A DNA stretch of 49,635 nt from Pseudomonadota bacterium (lineage in GTDB: Bacteria; Pseudomonadota; Gammaproteobacteria; Burkholderiales; Thiobacillaceae). Both the position numbers and the translations under genes were made by a program. Shown here in pieces: positions 19,069-28,800 of the stretch (the stretch's first letter is position 1; each line of letters starts with the position of its first letter). The notes beneath the pieces were generated by a model that did not search any database, had not been told where the DNA came from, and was given only the letters and a program-made list of their open reading frames with translations. Location: assembly GCA_030684775.1 (NCBI GenBank), contig JAUXXW010000117.1, positions 1-49,635 on the forward strand, given 5' to 3'.

Positions 19069-20136
19069 ATGGCTCTGATTTCCCTGCGTCAACTGCTCGA
19101 CCATGCCGCCGAAAACGGCTATGGCCTGCCCGCCTTCAACGTCAACAACATGGAACAGGTCCAGGCCATCATGCAGGCCGCCGACAAGACCAACAGCCCG
19201 GTCATCCTGCAAGGTTCCGCCGGCGCCCGTTCCTATGCCGGCGAGCCCTTCCTGCGCCACCTGATCCTGGCCGCGATCGAGCAATACCCGCACATCCCGG
19301 TCTGCATGCACCAGGACCACGGCGCTTCCCCCAGCATCTGCTTCCGTTCCATCCAGTCCGGCTTCAGCTCCGTGATGATGGACGGCTCCCTGGGCACCGA
19401 CGGCAAGACCCCCTCCACCTATGAGTACAACGTCGACACCACCGCCCATGTGACCGAACTGGCCCATGCCTGCGGCGTGTCGGTGGAAGGCGAACTGGGC
19501 TGCCTGGGCTCCCTGGAATCCGGCATGGCCGGCGAGGAAGATGGCCACGGTGCCGAGGGCAAACTGTCTCACGACCAATTGCTCACCGACCCCGACGAGG
19601 CCGCCGATTTCGTGACCAAGACCAAGGTCGACGCCTTGGCCATCGCCATCGGCACCAGCCACGGCGCCTACAAGTTCACCCAGAAGCCCACCGGCAAAGT
19701 GCTGCGCATCGACCGCGTGAAAGAAATCCACGATCGCATCCCCAACGTGCACCTGGTCATGCACGGTTCCTCCTCGGTGCCGGAAGACTGGCTCGCCATC
19801 ATCAACAGCTACGGCGGCGACATGGGCCAGACCTACGGCGTGCCGGTTTCGGAAATCGTCGAAGGCATCAGGAACGGCGTGCGCAAGGTCAACATCGACA
19901 CCGACCTGCGCATGGCTTCCACCGGCGCCATCCGCAAGCATCTGGCCGAGAACAAGGCCAATTTCGACCCGCGCAAGTTCCTGAAGGAAGCCACCAAGGC
20001 CATGAGCGGCATCTGCTCGGCCCGTTACGAAGCCTTCGGCGCCGCCGGCCAGGCCAGCAAGATCACCAAGGTCTACAGCCTGGAAGACATGCAGAAGCGT
20101 TACGACAAGGGCGAGCTTGACCCCAAAGTCAACTAA
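19069..20136 (+). CDS. fba: Class II fructose-1,6-bisphosphate aldolase
   Basis: A 355-residue zinc-dependent aldolase of the CbbA/FbaA-type long family. The zinc-site motif MHQDHGAS has His81, Asp83 and His84. Further marks are [23 protein letters not shown] (phosphate loop, zinc His) and [11 protein letters not shown]. In bacteria this subtype often also handles sedoheptulose bisphosphate, which would suit a Calvin cycle or a pentose route. TAGGAG precedes the ATG. It is the last gene of the tkt-to-fba run, and a strong terminator follows 28 bases after the stop. Confidence 0.96.
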   Translation: MALISLRQLLDHAAENGYGLPAFNVNNMEQVQAIMQAADKTNSPVILQGSAGARSYAGEPFLRHLILAAIEQYPHIPVCMHQDHGASPSICFRSIQSGFSSVMMDGSLGTDGKTPSTYEYNVDTTAHVTELAHACGVSVEGELGCLGSLESGMAGEEDGHGAEGKLSHDQLLTDPDEAADFVTKTKVDALAIAIGTSHGAYKFTQKPTGKVLRIDRVKEIHDRIPNVHLVMHGSSSVPEDWLAIINSYGGDMGQTYGVPVSEIVEGIRNGVRKVNIDTDLRMASTGAIRKHLAENKANFDPRKFLKEATKAMSGICSARYEAFGAAGQASKITKVYSLEDMQKRYDKGELDPKVN

Positions 20137-20164
20137 GACTTCGGTGTTCAACCGGCATCCTGTA

Positions 20165-20188
20165 AGCGGCCCTCCGGGGCCGCTTTTT
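20165..20188 (+). terminator. Rho-independent terminator after fba
   Basis: AGCGGCCC and GGGCCGCT pair around TCCG, followed by five T. This is the clearest terminator in the window and probably ends the tkt-gap-pgk-pyk-fba transcript. Confidence 0.9.
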
Positions 20189-20211
20189 GCTTGTCAACGA
20201 CTGCGACTGTC

Positions 20212-20592
20212 ATGAAGTCCCTGCGCCCACATACCCGCGTACTCCTGGCACTCGACGGCCGCACCCTGGAACGCGAGCTACTCGCCACCTTGTTGCGACA
20301 CTGCGCGCACCTCTGTCCGCGTCTGGACATCCTCCTGCTCAACCCGCCGCGCGAGCCCACCACCATGCTCGCCCTGCTGCTGCTGCGACTCGAACACAGC
20401 GGTATCGACTACCACGTGAGCAGCGCCCACGGTGACATGAGCGAGGAAATCCTCAGCTATCTGGGCCGCTACCGGGGCATCACCGCGCTTGCCCTGGCCG
20501 ACCCCGGGCAAGTGAGCGAAGAAACGAAAGCCCTGGTCGCGCTGAAAGGCCATCAGATCGTTTACCTCTCCACGCCAGAGCAGACTGACTGA
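20212..20592 (+). CDS. Small conserved-looking hypothetical protein
   Basis: A 126-residue soluble protein from the ATG at 20212. An in-frame TTG at 20191 overlaps the terminator tail and is less likely. The secondary pattern is alternating strands and helices (RVLLALDG, RLDILLLNPP, IDYHVSSAHGD, GITALALADPG, HQIVYLSTPE), which resembles a universal-stress or Rossmann-like fold. No nucleotide-binding glycine loop is clear. It sits alone between the fba terminator and purC. Function unknown. Confidence 0.65.
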   Translation: MKSLRPHTRVLLALDGRTLERELLATLLRHCAHLCPRLDILLLNPPREPTTMLALLLLRLEHSGIDYHVSSAHGDMSEEILSYLGRYRGITALALADPGQVSEETKALVALKGHQIVYLSTPEQTD

Positions 20593-20606
20593 AGCCGACG
20601 CGCAAT

Positions 20607-20663
20607 GTAGCGCCGGCTTCCAGCCGGCTGTTTTATAGACGCCGGCAAGGATGCCGGCGCTAC
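20607..20663. repeat. Palindromic repeat R3
   Basis: GTAGCGCCGGC at the left and GCCGGCGCTAC at the right. The inner parts TTCCAGCCGGC and GCCGGCAAGGAT make further short hairpins. It lies upstream of purC. Confidence 0.85.
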
Positions 20664-20752
20664 AGGTGGTGCATCGGCGCGATTTGTTGACTACGGACCG
20701 ATTACTTCGCTCTGTAGAATGCCGTCTTCCGGCAACCGCCCTTTCACACACC

Positions 20753-21634
20753 ATGACCGACGCCCTCTACGAATCGACCATCCAGTCCCTGCCACTCATC
20801 CACAAAGGCAAGGTGCGCGACATCTATGCCGTGGACGACAAGCGCATGCTGATCGTCACCAGCGACCGCCTGTCCGCGTTCGACGTGATCATGCCGACAC
20901 CGATACCGGGCAAAGGCAAGGTGCTCACGGCGGTGGCGGATTTCTGGTTCAGGAAACTGGCCGGCATTCTGCCCAATCAACTCACCGGCGAGGCGCCGGA
21001 GAGTGTGGTGACCCCGGAAGAACGCCCGCAGGTGACCGGCCGCGCCATCGTCGTGAAGCGTCTGAAGGCTCTGCCGGTGGAAGCCATCGTGCGCGGGTAT
21101 CTGGTGGGTAGCGGCTGGGCCGATTATCAGACGACCGGATCGGTCTGCGGCATTCCCCTGCCCGCCGGCCTGAAACAGGCGGCCAGGCTGCCGCAGCCGC
21201 TGTTCACCCCCTCCACCAAGGCGGCATTGGGCGCGCACGACGAGAACATCGACTTTGCCAAGTGCGCCGAACTGTTGGGTGACAACCTCGCCGCCCAGGT
21301 ACGCGATGCCGCCATCGCCCTCTATCAGGCGGCGGCGGAATACGCCCTCACCCGCGGCATCATCATCGCCGATACCAAGTTCGAATTCGGCCTCGACGAG
21401 AACGGCGCGCTGACCCTGATCGACGAAGTGCTCACCCCGGATTCCTCCCGCTTCTGGCCGCTCGATCAGTACCAGGTTGGCGGCAATCCCCCCAGCTTCG
21501 ACAAACAGTATGTACGCGACTGGCTGACTCAATCCGGCTGGAACAAACAGGCACCCGGCCCGGAACTACCCACCGAAGTAGTGGCCCGCACCACCGAGAA
21601 ATATGAGGAAGCGCGGCGCCGCCTGATCGACTGA
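20753..21634 (+). CDS. purC: SAICAR synthetase
   Basis: A 293-residue ATP-dependent ligase that joins aspartate to CAIR in purine synthesis. PurC marks are [11 protein letters not shown] near the N terminus, [29 protein letters not shown] (20 residues), and the C-terminal [12 protein letters not shown]. The length fits the longer, single-domain PurC form. It starts at the ATG at 20753. No strong ribosome site is visible, and the upstream TTGACT and TAGAAT boxes are spaced too far apart to call a promoter. Confidence 0.96.
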   Translation: MTDALYESTIQSLPLIHKGKVRDIYAVDDKRMLIVTSDRLSAFDVIMPTPIPGKGKVLTAVADFWFRKLAGILPNQLTGEAPESVVTPEERPQVTGRAIVVKRLKALPVEAIVRGYLVGSGWADYQTTGSVCGIPLPAGLKQAARLPQPLFTPSTKAALGAHDENIDFAKCAELLGDNLAAQVRDAAIALYQAAAEYALTRGIIIADTKFEFGLDENGALTLIDEVLTPDSSRFWPLDQYQVGGNPPSFDKQYVRDWLTQSGWNKQAPGPELPTEVVARTTEKYEEARRRLID

Positions 21635-21655
21635 TCTGTGTGCGCTACGGAGCTC

Positions 21656-21689
21656 GTAGGAGCGGGCTAGCCGCGTTGGCGGCTACCAG
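21656..21689. repeat. Diverged half of repeat R2
   Basis: GTAGGAGCGGGCTAGCCGCG begins like R2, but the mirror arm is poor (GGCGGCTACC). Confidence 0.45.
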
Positions 21690-21694
21690 CGCCA

Positions 21695-21766
21695 TAGGTT
21701 GGGCAAAGCGAAGCGTGCCCAACGAACCGCCGCGATGTTGGGCACGCTTCGCTTTGCCCAACCTAC
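21695..21766. repeat. Palindromic repeat R1
   Basis: A full R1 copy between the convergent purC and aminotransferase genes, with arms ATAGGTTGGGCAAAGCG and its mirror. Confidence 0.9.
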
Positions 21767-21803
21767 GTCACTAACCGTAGTGGGTGTCTGCGACAACCGG
21801 ATA

Positions 21804-21867
21804 AGTACGGTCCGTTCCACCAAAGCGGTGGCAAATGAATTGGATCGATTCGGTGGAACGGACTACT
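21804..21867. terminator. Long inverted repeat overlapping the aminotransferase stop
   Basis: AGTACGGTCCGTTCCACC (21804-21821) pairs with GGTGGAACGGACTACT (21852-21867) across a 30-base loop. The right arm overlaps the aminotransferase stop codon (21866-21868). There is no U-run, so a terminator role is only likely from its place between convergent genes. Confidence 0.5.
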
Positions 21868-22999
21868 AGGCCAGGACGGCGCCCAGCGCCTTCAGGCAAG
21901 TCTCCACGTTCTCCCGCCGCGCCGAAGCCCCCATCAGGCCGATGCGCCAGATCTTGCCGGACAGGGCGCCGAGACCGGCGCCGATTTCCAGATCGAATTC
22001 ATTGAGCAGGCGGGCACGGGCGGCGGCGTCGTCGAGGCCGGCCGGTAGCGCCACCGAGTTGAGTTGCGGCAGGCGCTCGTTTTCCGCCACCACGAAGGCC
22101 AGGCCCATGCCTTCCAGCCCGGTCTTGAGCATTTCATGCATGGCGCGATGCCGCGCCCAGGCGTTGTCCAAGCCTTCCTCGGCGAGGATCACCAGGGCTT
22201 CGTGCAGGCCATAGAGTGGGTTGATCGGTGCGGTGTGGTGATAGGTGCGCTTGCCCTCGCCGCCCCAGTAGCCGAGCACCAGGTTGAGGTCCATGAACCA
22301 GCTCTGCACCGGCGTTTTGCGCGCCCGCACCTTGGCGATGGCGGCTTCGGAGAAGCTGACCGGGGACAGGCCGGGGGTGCAGGAGAGACATTTCTGGCTG
22401 CCGGAATAGGCGGCGTCGATGCCCCATTGGTCGAGCAGTACCGGCGTGCCGCCAAGCGAGGTGACGCAGTCCATCAGGGTCAGCGCGCCGTATTTACGGG
22501 CGATGGCGGCCAGCGCTGCGGCGTCGGACTGGGCGCCGGTGGAGGTTTCCGCGTGCACGAAAGCGAGGATTTTTGCGTCTGGGTTGGCCTGGAACGCGGC
22601 CTCAACCTTGTTCGCGTCCACCGCCCGGCCCCAGGCGTCTTCCACCAGCACCGGGACACCGCCGACGCGTTTCACGTTCTCCAGCATGCGGCCGCCGAAC
22701 ACACCGTTAGTGCAGACGATGACCTTGTCGCCGGGTTCCACCAGATTCACGAAGCAGGTTTCCATGCCGACGGAACCGGGGCCGGAGACCGGGAAGGTGA
22801 GCTGGTTCTCGGTCTGGAAGGCATAGCGCAGCAGCGTCTTGATCTGCTCCATCATGTCCTGAAAAGCTGGGTCGAGATGGCCGATGGTGGGCCGCGCCAT
22901 GGCGTCGAGAATGCGTTGCGGCACATCGGAGGGGCCGGGGCCCATGAGGATGCGCCGCGGGGGGTGGAAAGAGGAAATGGCGGGAGCGGGCTGGGTCAT
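21866..22999 (-). CDS. Alanine/serine-glyoxylate aminotransferase (class V)
   Basis: A 377-residue PLP enzyme of the AGT/SGAT family that transfers amino groups to glyoxylate. The opening [26 protein letters not shown] at 72-80, [11 protein letters not shown] at 149-159 and the PLP lysine K203 in [12 protein letters not shown] are diagnostic. It starts at the ATG at 22999; the frame is open further upstream but only this start matches family length. The likely role is glycine or serine formation from glyoxylate, for example after glycolate oxidation. The donor (alanine or serine) cannot be decided here. Confidence 0.9.
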   Translation of the reverse strand: MTQPAPAISSFHPPRRILMGPGPSDVPQRILDAMARPTIGHLDPAFQDMMEQIKTLLRYAFQTENQLTFPVSGPGSVGMETCFVNLVEPGDKVIVCTNGVFGGRMLENVKRVGGVPVLVEDAWGRAVDANKVEAAFQANPDAKILAFVHAETSTGAQSDAAALAAIARKYGALTLMDCVTSLGGTPVLLDQWGIDAAYSGSQKCLSCTPGLSPVSFSEAAIAKVRARKTPVQSWFMDLNLVLGYWGGEGKRTYHHTAPINPLYGLHEALVILAEEGLDNAWARHRAMHEMLKTGLEGMGLAFVVAENERLPQLNSVALPAGLDDAAARARLLNEFDLEIGAGLGALSGKIWRIGLMGASARRENVETCLKALGAVLA

Positions 23000-23110
23000 G
23001 ACGTTTCCTGATACATGGGCAGGCCGTGATTCTATTAGCTTGAGCTGCACCCAGACAGGCCGCCGCAAATGCGCGCCGATACAATGCCCGCCTCAAGCGG
23101 AGGATGTCGT

Positions 23111-23884
23111 ATGGACAAGGTAGTGGTGATGATCGGCCTCGGCCAGTTGGGCCGGGTGATTGCCGGAGGCCTGCTGCGTGGCGGCCAGGTGGTGGTGCCG
23201 GTGAATCGTGGGGATGACCTGCCGGCGGTGGCGGCGCGTTGGCCGAAGCCGACGCTGGTATTGATTTCGGTCGGCGAGAACGACCTGCACCCGGTGCTGG
23301 CGGCGCTGCCGGAAGTCTGGCGCGAGCGCGTCGGCCTGTTGCAGAACGAATTGTTGCCGCGCGACTGGCGGGCGCACGGCATCATCGATCCCACGGTGAT
23401 TTCGGTCTGGTTCGAAAAGAAGAAGGGCATCGACGCCAAGCCGTTGCTGTCCTCGCCCGCTTTCGGACCGGAAGCGGGGCGTCTCGCGCGCGCCCTACAG
23501 GGGATCGATCTGCCGGCGCATGAAGTGGCGGATAAGGAAAGCCTGCTCTGGGAACTGGTGCGCAAGAATCTCTACATCTTGACGACCAATATCGCCGGCC
23601 TGGAAACAGGCGGCGATGTGGGCACACTCTGGGCGCGGCATGAAAACCTGGCCCGCGAAGTGGCCGCCGATGTGCTGGACATCCAGGATTGGCTGGTCGG
23701 CCAACCCTGTGACCGGGAACGGATGCTGGCTGGGATGCTGGAAGCCTTCCAGGCCGACCCGCAACACGGCTGCGCCGGCCGCAGCGCGCCTTCCCGTCTC
23801 AAACGCGCTCTGCAACATGCCGACGCCGTCGGCCTGGGTGTACCGACACTGCGTCGCATAGCCGAGGCGGCAGGGGTGAGTTAA
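23111..23884 (+). CDS. Putative NAD(P)-binding protein, unknown function
   Basis: A 257-residue protein with an N-terminal dinucleotide fold, [19 protein letters not shown], whose GxGxxG matches ketopantoate reductase and 6-phosphogluconate dehydrogenase families. The C-terminal half is helical and ends in a short segment, [20 protein letters not shown], that resembles the helical catalytic end of PanE-type reductases. Catalytic residues of PanE are not clearly in place, so it is described only as a reductase-like protein. GGAGG lies 8 bases before the ATG at 23111. It is divergent from the aminotransferase gene, 111 bases away. Confidence 0.7.
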   Translation: MDKVVVMIGLGQLGRVIAGGLLRGGQVVVPVNRGDDLPAVAARWPKPTLVLISVGENDLHPVLAALPEVWRERVGLLQNELLPRDWRAHGIIDPTVISVWFEKKKGIDAKPLLSSPAFGPEAGRLARALQGIDLPAHEVADKESLLWELVRKNLYILTTNIAGLETGGDVGTLWARHENLAREVAADVLDIQDWLVGQPCDRERMLAGMLEAFQADPQHGCAGRSAPSRLKRALQHADAVGLGVPTLRRIAEAAGVS

Positions 23885-23939
23885 GGAAGGCTCTGTTTGC
23901 GTCGAGCGTTGAAAACACAAGGGGCGCTGACTGAGGCAG

Positions 23940-24043
23940 CTTCCCCCTTTATTAAAGGGGGATTGAGGGGGATTTCTCCACGGGTTGCGCGCGCGTAGGC
24001 GTCCAGAAATCCCCCCTAACCCCCCCTTTTGCAAAGGGGGGAA
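23940..24043. repeat. Compound inverted repeat R4
   Basis: TTCCCCCTTTATTAAAGGGG at the left and a mirror unit ending CAAAGGGGGGAA at the right. Each unit is itself a hairpin, and the two face each other. A related unit lies at the right window edge. It fills most of the 182-base gap between the convergent genes at 23884 and 24067. Confidence 0.85.
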
Positions 24044-24066
24044 CCAGGCCCGCGTTGGTGACCGCT

Positions 24067-24324
24067 TCAGGCCGCCAGCAACGGTTCCAGTTCGTCACCG
24101 GCATCCAGCGCGGAGAGGTCGTCGAAGCCGCCGACATGGCGGTCGCCGATGTAGATCTGTGGCACGGTGCGGCGGCCGGTGATGCGCATCATCTCCTGCA
24201 TCTGGGCGGGGTCGAGATCGACGCGAACTTTCTCGATCTGGCTGACGCCCTTCTTGTTCAACAGCTTTTCGGCCATGGTGCAGTAGGGGCAGGTGGCGGT
24301 GCAGTACATCTTGACGTGGGGCAT
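24067..24324 (-). CDS. grxC: Glutaredoxin 3
   Basis: An 85-residue dithiol glutaredoxin with active site CPYC at 12-15 (TATCPYC). The glutathione-binding parts RTVPQIYIG (cis-proline after TV) and GGFDDL are also present. It reduces disulfides and glutathione mixed disulfides in the cytoplasm. It is 15 bases downstream of the rhodanese gene on the same strand, the yibN-grxC pair known from E. coli. The usual next gene, secB, is missing, and repeat R4 follows instead. Confidence 0.95.
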   Translation of the reverse strand: MPHVKMYCTATCPYCTMAEKLLNKKGVSQIEKVRVDLDPAQMQEMMRITGRRTVPQIYIGDRHVGGFDDLSALDAGDELEPLLAA

Positions 24325-24339
24325 GGTGCAATTCCTTGG

Positions 24340-24750
24340 TTATTTTTCGCGCGGCAGGCCGGCCTGTTCCCAGGCTTGCATGCCACCGGCGAGGTTGTGC
24401 AGGTTCTCGAAACCGGCTTTCTTGAGGGTGCCGCAGGCGCTGCCGGAGCGATTGCCGCTACGGCAAACGGCGATGATCGGTTTGCCCTTGAACTTTTCCA
24501 GTTCGGACAAGCGGTCCTTCAGTTTGCTCAGCGGGATATGCCTGGCTTTGGCGATGTGTCCGTCTTTCCATTCCGACTGTTCGCGCACGTCCAGCAACAG
24601 GGCATCCTCGTGGTTGAACAGCATGACCGCTTCCTGCGGGCCGATCTGCTTGAACCCGGACATGCGCCCAAACAGGTTGCCGCCCAGCAACATGAAGCCG
24701 GAGAGGCCGGCAAGCAGAATCAGCCAGATGTTTTGTAATGCGAAATCCAT
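24340..24750 (-). CDS. yibN: Membrane-anchored rhodanese (YibN-like)
   Basis: A 136-residue protein. An N-terminal membrane segment (about residues 8-25) is followed by a single rhodanese domain. The active cysteine Cys96 sits in the loop VCRSGNRS, and the domain opens with LLLDVREQSEWKDGHI. It would carry persulfide sulfur at the inner face of the membrane. Order and size match E. coli yibN, upstream of grxC. In E. coli yibN directly diverges from gpmM; here the efflux cluster lies between the two. Confidence 0.9.
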   Translation of the reverse strand: MDFALQNIWLILLAGLSGFMLLGGNLFGRMSGFKQIGPQEAVMLFNHEDALLLDVREQSEWKDGHIAKARHIPLSKLKDRLSELEKFKGKPIIAVCRSGNRSGSACGTLKKAGFENLHNLAGGMQAWEQAGLPREK

Positions 24751-24773
24751 TCGTATTCCTTCTCAGTTGGGGC

Positions 24774-25346
24774 TCAGTTTTGGAAAAGTGACCAGTCGAT
24801 CGTGACCTCGGGCAGGATGCCGATGCTCAAAGTTCCTGTCATTTCGCTGATTTCCGGACGCCCATAGCGACCATCGATCAAGCGGTAAACCGTGACCAGC
24901 CGGTCGGTCGGGTGCAACAGCCAGTACTCGCGTACCCCGGCCCGTTCATACAAAGCCAGTTTGACGATCAGATCGTGCTTGGCGGAACTGGGCGAGAGCA
25001 CCTCCGCCACCCAGTCCGGCGCGCCGCGCACGCCACGTTCGTCCAGCTTGGCCTCGTCGCACACCACCAGCACATCAGGTTGCACCACGGTATCCACCTT
25101 GTCGTCCGCCTCGTCGGCATGGAACAGACGCACGTCGAGGGGCGCGACGAAGGGTTGGCAGGGCTTGCCCTGGAGCGCGGTGGCGACCTGACGTACCAAC
25201 TCCAGCACCAGGCTCTGGTGTATCCGCGCCGGCGCAGGCGCCATCGCATAGGCCACACCATCGATCAACTCGTAACGCGTGTCGTCGGGCCAGGAACAGT
25301 AGTCGGCGTAGGTGTAGTGCTCGGTTTTCAGTTGCGGTAGACCCAT
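24774..25346 (-). CDS. Uma2-family (DUF820) putative restriction-like endonuclease
   Basis: A 190-residue protein of the Uma2/DUF820 family with a PD-(D/E)XK nuclease-like core. QPDVLVV, then WVAEVLSPSSAKHD and the lysine of IVKLALYERAGVREYWL, give the expected acidic and lysine positions. Members are common as single genes in cyanobacteria and proteobacteria, and their role is not settled. It lies 23 bases upstream of yibN on the same strand and downstream of the DUF2892 gene, so it may be co-transcribed. It looks like a passenger in the inserted segment. Confidence 0.85.
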   Translation of the reverse strand: MGLPQLKTEHYTYADYCSWPDDTRYELIDGVAYAMAPAPARIHQSLVLELVRQVATALQGKPCQPFVAPLDVRLFHADEADDKVDTVVQPDVLVVCDEAKLDERGVRGAPDWVAEVLSPSSAKHDLIVKLALYERAGVREYWLLHPTDRLVTVYRLIDGRYGRPEISEMTGTLSIGILPEVTIDWSLFQN

Positions 25347-25428
25347 GTCGATCCCCCGAATTGCGTCGGGGACGGATTATCGCCCAGGTAACGGCAAAAC
25401 CGCGCGGCCAGTCTCTTCAGCACAGGAC

Positions 25429-25659
25429 TTACTTGGTGCTACACGCGCTGCCGCCTTCCTGGAAGCCGAGCTTCTTGAGCAGTTTTTCCGGCGGGCAGAA
25501 GCCGGTGAAGCCGGATTGCAGCAGGTTGAGGCCGATGAAGGCGGTGAACCAGAGCCAGGACAGGCTGCTGAGGTCGGCTTGCCCCATGAAGTGGGCCAGG
25601 GCCAGCGACAGCAGGATAAAGGCGCCTGCCATGATGCGGATGATGCGTTCGATGCTCAT
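25429..25659 (-). CDS. DUF2892 membrane protein (YgaP C-terminal-like)
   Basis: A 76-residue inner-membrane protein with two hydrophobic spans (IMAGAFILLSLALAHF and LWFTAFIGLNLLQSGFTGF). It closes with CPPEKLLKKLGF, the pattern of DUF2892, which is also the C-terminal part of E. coli YgaP behind its rhodanese domain. DUF2892 proteins are often found with rhodaneses and persulfide-sensing ArsR regulators. CAGGAG precedes the ATG. It follows the RND gene on the same strand after two copies of a 54-bp hairpin repeat. A role in moving or handling sulfur species is inferred. Confidence 0.88.
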   Translation of the reverse strand: MSIERIIRIMAGAFILLSLALAHFMGQADLSSLSWLWFTAFIGLNLLQSGFTGFCPPEKLLKKLGFQEGGSACSTK

Positions 25660-25701
25660 ACAGAAACTCCTGAGGATGATGAGGATGGGGTTTTACGCTG
25701 C

Positions 25702-25810
25702 CCCCGCAAGGAGGGCGCCGGTTCCGTAAGTGCTGAAGCACTAACGGCTCCGCTGTCCCCGCAAGGAGGACGCCGGTTCCGTAAGTGCTGAAGCACTAAC
25801 GGCTCCGCTG
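25702..25810. repeat. Two tandem copies of hairpin element R7
   Basis: Units at 25702-25755 and 25757-25810 differ at about one base. Each begins CCCCGCAAGGAGG and has a stem-loop GTGC-TGAA-GCAC inside an outer stem CCGT/ACGG. A third, diverged unit at 43311-43364 has the same plan with different stem bases. The second unit overlaps the end of the RND gene and provides its TAG stop. Confidence 0.9.
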
Positions 25811-28800
25811 CCATAGCAGATAAAGCAGGGGGATGACCACCAGGGTCAGCGCGGTGGAGGCGAAGGTACCGAAGATCAGGCTGACCGCCAAGCCGCCGAA
25901 CACCGGGTCGGTGACCATGATGGCGGAACCGGCGATGATGGCCAGGGCGGTCAACAGGATGGGGCGGAAGCGCACGGCGCCGGCTTCCATGACGGCTTCT
26001 TCCAGGTCGTAGCCCTGTTTGCGGTAGTCGAGGATGAAGTCGATCAGCAGCAGGGAGTTGCGCACCACCACCCCTGCCAGGGCAATGACGCCGATCATGG
26101 AGGTGGCGGTGAACGCCTGCCCGGTGGCCCAGTGGCCGGGGAAGACACCGATCAGGGTGAGCGGGATGGCGCCCATGACGATCAGCGGCAGCATGAACGA
26201 CTTGTAATAGGCGGTGAGCAGCAGGTAGATCAGCACCAGGGCGACCATGAAGGCGGAGCCGAGATCGCGGAACACGTCCAGGGTCAGGCGCATTTCGCCG
26301 CCCCAGAGCAAGGTGTAGTCGACCACGTCCTTGGGTTGCGCCTCGACGAAGCCGAGGTTGCCGGTGGTAAAGGTGGCGCCGGACTTCAGCTTCTGCTCAT
26401 CCAGCATTTTGTCCAGGGCGAGCACGGCGTAGACCGGGCTGGATTGCAGCATCTCGCCGCCCACCGTGACCTGCGCGTGCTGGTCGCGGCCGCGCAGGGG
26501 CTTGGTTTCCACCTCGCGTTCGACGCGGGCGATCTCCGACAGGGGAATCTGCGCGCCCTGGGCGTTGCCGATGCGCAGCGCCATCAGCGTGGCCGGGTCG
26601 GCGCGTTGCTCACGCGGCAGGCGCACGCGGATGTCCATCGGTTCGCGCGCTTCCACGGTATGCAGTGTGCCGATGGCGAAGCCGCTGACATAGTCGCGCA
26701 GCAGTTTCGCCACCTGGCCGGGGGCCACGCCCGCGAGCATGGCCTTCTCGGCGTCGACCCTGACGCGGAAGCTGTCGACGTCGGCGGTAACCGAGTCGTC
26801 GACGTTGGTGAGGCCATAGGCCTGGTGGAAGGCGGCGTTCACTTCCAGGGCGCTGGCGCGCAGCACGTCGTAGTCCGGGCCGTAGAGTTCGGCGAGTATC
26901 TGCGAGGACACCGGCGGGCCGGGCGGTGTCTCGTAGATCTTGATACGGGCGCTGGGGTGCGCGGCGCGCACCGGCTTGAGGGCGGCGTCGAATTGGTTGG
27001 CGATGTCGTGGGAGGCGTCGCCGCGCTGGTGTTTGTCGATCAGGTTGACGCGGATCTGCGCCAGGTTCTCGCCCTTTTTCAGCAAATCGCCGCGCACCAG
27101 GGCGGCGAAGTCGATGGGGGCGGCGATGCCCAGGAAGGTCTGGTAGTTGTCCACATGCGGGTTTTTCGCCAGGGTGGCGGCGACCGCGCGCGCCACCTGG
27201 TCGGTGGCGGCCAGGGCGGTGCCGGCGGGCATGTCCACCTGCAACAACATGGTGTTGGTGTTGTCGTTGGGCAGCATTTTCAGCTCCACGCCGAGCGGCG
27301 ACAGCGGGCCATTGATGCCGGATGGCCGCACGAACTGCCAGGCGGGCATGACCATCGCGCCGATCAGCAGGCCCACGACGATGAGGAAGAAGATATTGCG
27401 TTTGGCGGCGCTGGCCATCAGTGGCTTCACCGTCGCCAGGTAGGCGCGGCGCAGCGGGTCTTGTTTGGCGTGGCCGTGATCTTCCAGGGTTTCCGCCGCT
27501 TCCAGGGCTTTCAAAGCCTTGCCCTGGAGCACCCGCCGCGCCGCCCAGGGCACCACGGTATAGGCGATGAACAGCGAGGCCAGCATGGCGACCGGGACGT
27601 TGATCGGAATCGGCCGCATGAACGGGCCCATCATGCCGGTGACGAAGGCCATCGGGATGAACGCCAGCATCACCGCGACGGTGGCGACGTTGGTCGGGTT
27701 GCCGATTTCATTGGTGGCGGTGACCAGGGTCTGGCCGAATTCGTTCATCTTCACCTTGCCGTGATGCAGGTGGCGGTGAATGTTCTCGATCACCACGATG
27801 GAATCGTCCACCAGCAGGCCCAGGGCCAGGATCAGGGCGAACAGGGTGATGCGGTTGATGGTCTGGCCGAACAGGAAGCCGACCGCGAGCACGACGAACA
27901 GGATCAGCGGGATGGTCATGGTGACGATGCCCGCCTCGCGCCAGCCGAGGAACCACCACATCAGCAGGATCACGGTAAAGATGGCGATGCCGAGGTGTTC
28001 CACCAGCAGGTTGACGGCGGCGTCGGCGCGCTCGCCGTCGTCGCGGGTAACGGTGACCGTGATGCCCTGCGGCACCGCCTGGCGTTTGAGTTCTTCCAAC
28101 TTGTCCAGCACCGCGCCGGAGACGGTGACACCGTTGCTGCCGGCCTTCTTGGCGATGGCCAGGGTGACGGCGGGGGTGATTTGCTGTGTCGCTTGCTTTG
28201 CCGCCGGGCCGAAACCGATCCACGACGACTCTTCCACATCGGCGCCGCCGTCCTCGATTGTCGCGATGTCTTTCAGATAGACCGGGCGGCCCTGGCTGGC
28301 ACCGACCACGATGGCGCCGACTTCACTGGCGTTGCCGAGGAAACCGTCGAGGCGCAGGGGGTGCGAACGGTTGTCCTGGGTCAGATTGCCCAGGGGCGCG
28401 GAAACGTTGGCGCCGCGCAGGGCCTGATCGACGCGGTCGAGCGAGAGGCCGGCGGCGGCGAGACGCTGCGGGTCGATCCAGACATTGAGCGCCGGGACGC
28501 GGCCACCCAGCAGTTGCGAGAAGGAGACGCCGGGGACGTTGCGCAGGTGTTCCAGCAGGCGCGCGCCGACTTCGCGCAGGGCGCGTTCGTCGTGGTTGGC
28601 GGAACTCAGGGTGAGCGTGAGGATGGGCACGTCATCGACGTTGATCGGCTTGACGATGGGATCATTGGCGCCGGGCGGCATGCGATCCATGTTCTGCATC
28701 AACTGGTTGTAAAGCTTGACCAGGCTGTCTTCCTGGTTCTGCCCGACCTTGAACTGCACGGTGACCACGCCGTAGTCGTTGGCCGCGTAGCCGAAGGTGT

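Noticed and set aside
20687-20722. A promoter for purC (TTGACT and TAGAAT)
   Set aside because: The boxes are about 22 bases apart, too far for a normal sigma-70 promoter.
25702-25810. The tandem 54-bp repeats as a CRISPR remnant
   Set aside because: The two units are separated by a single base with no spacer, and each folds into a hairpin.
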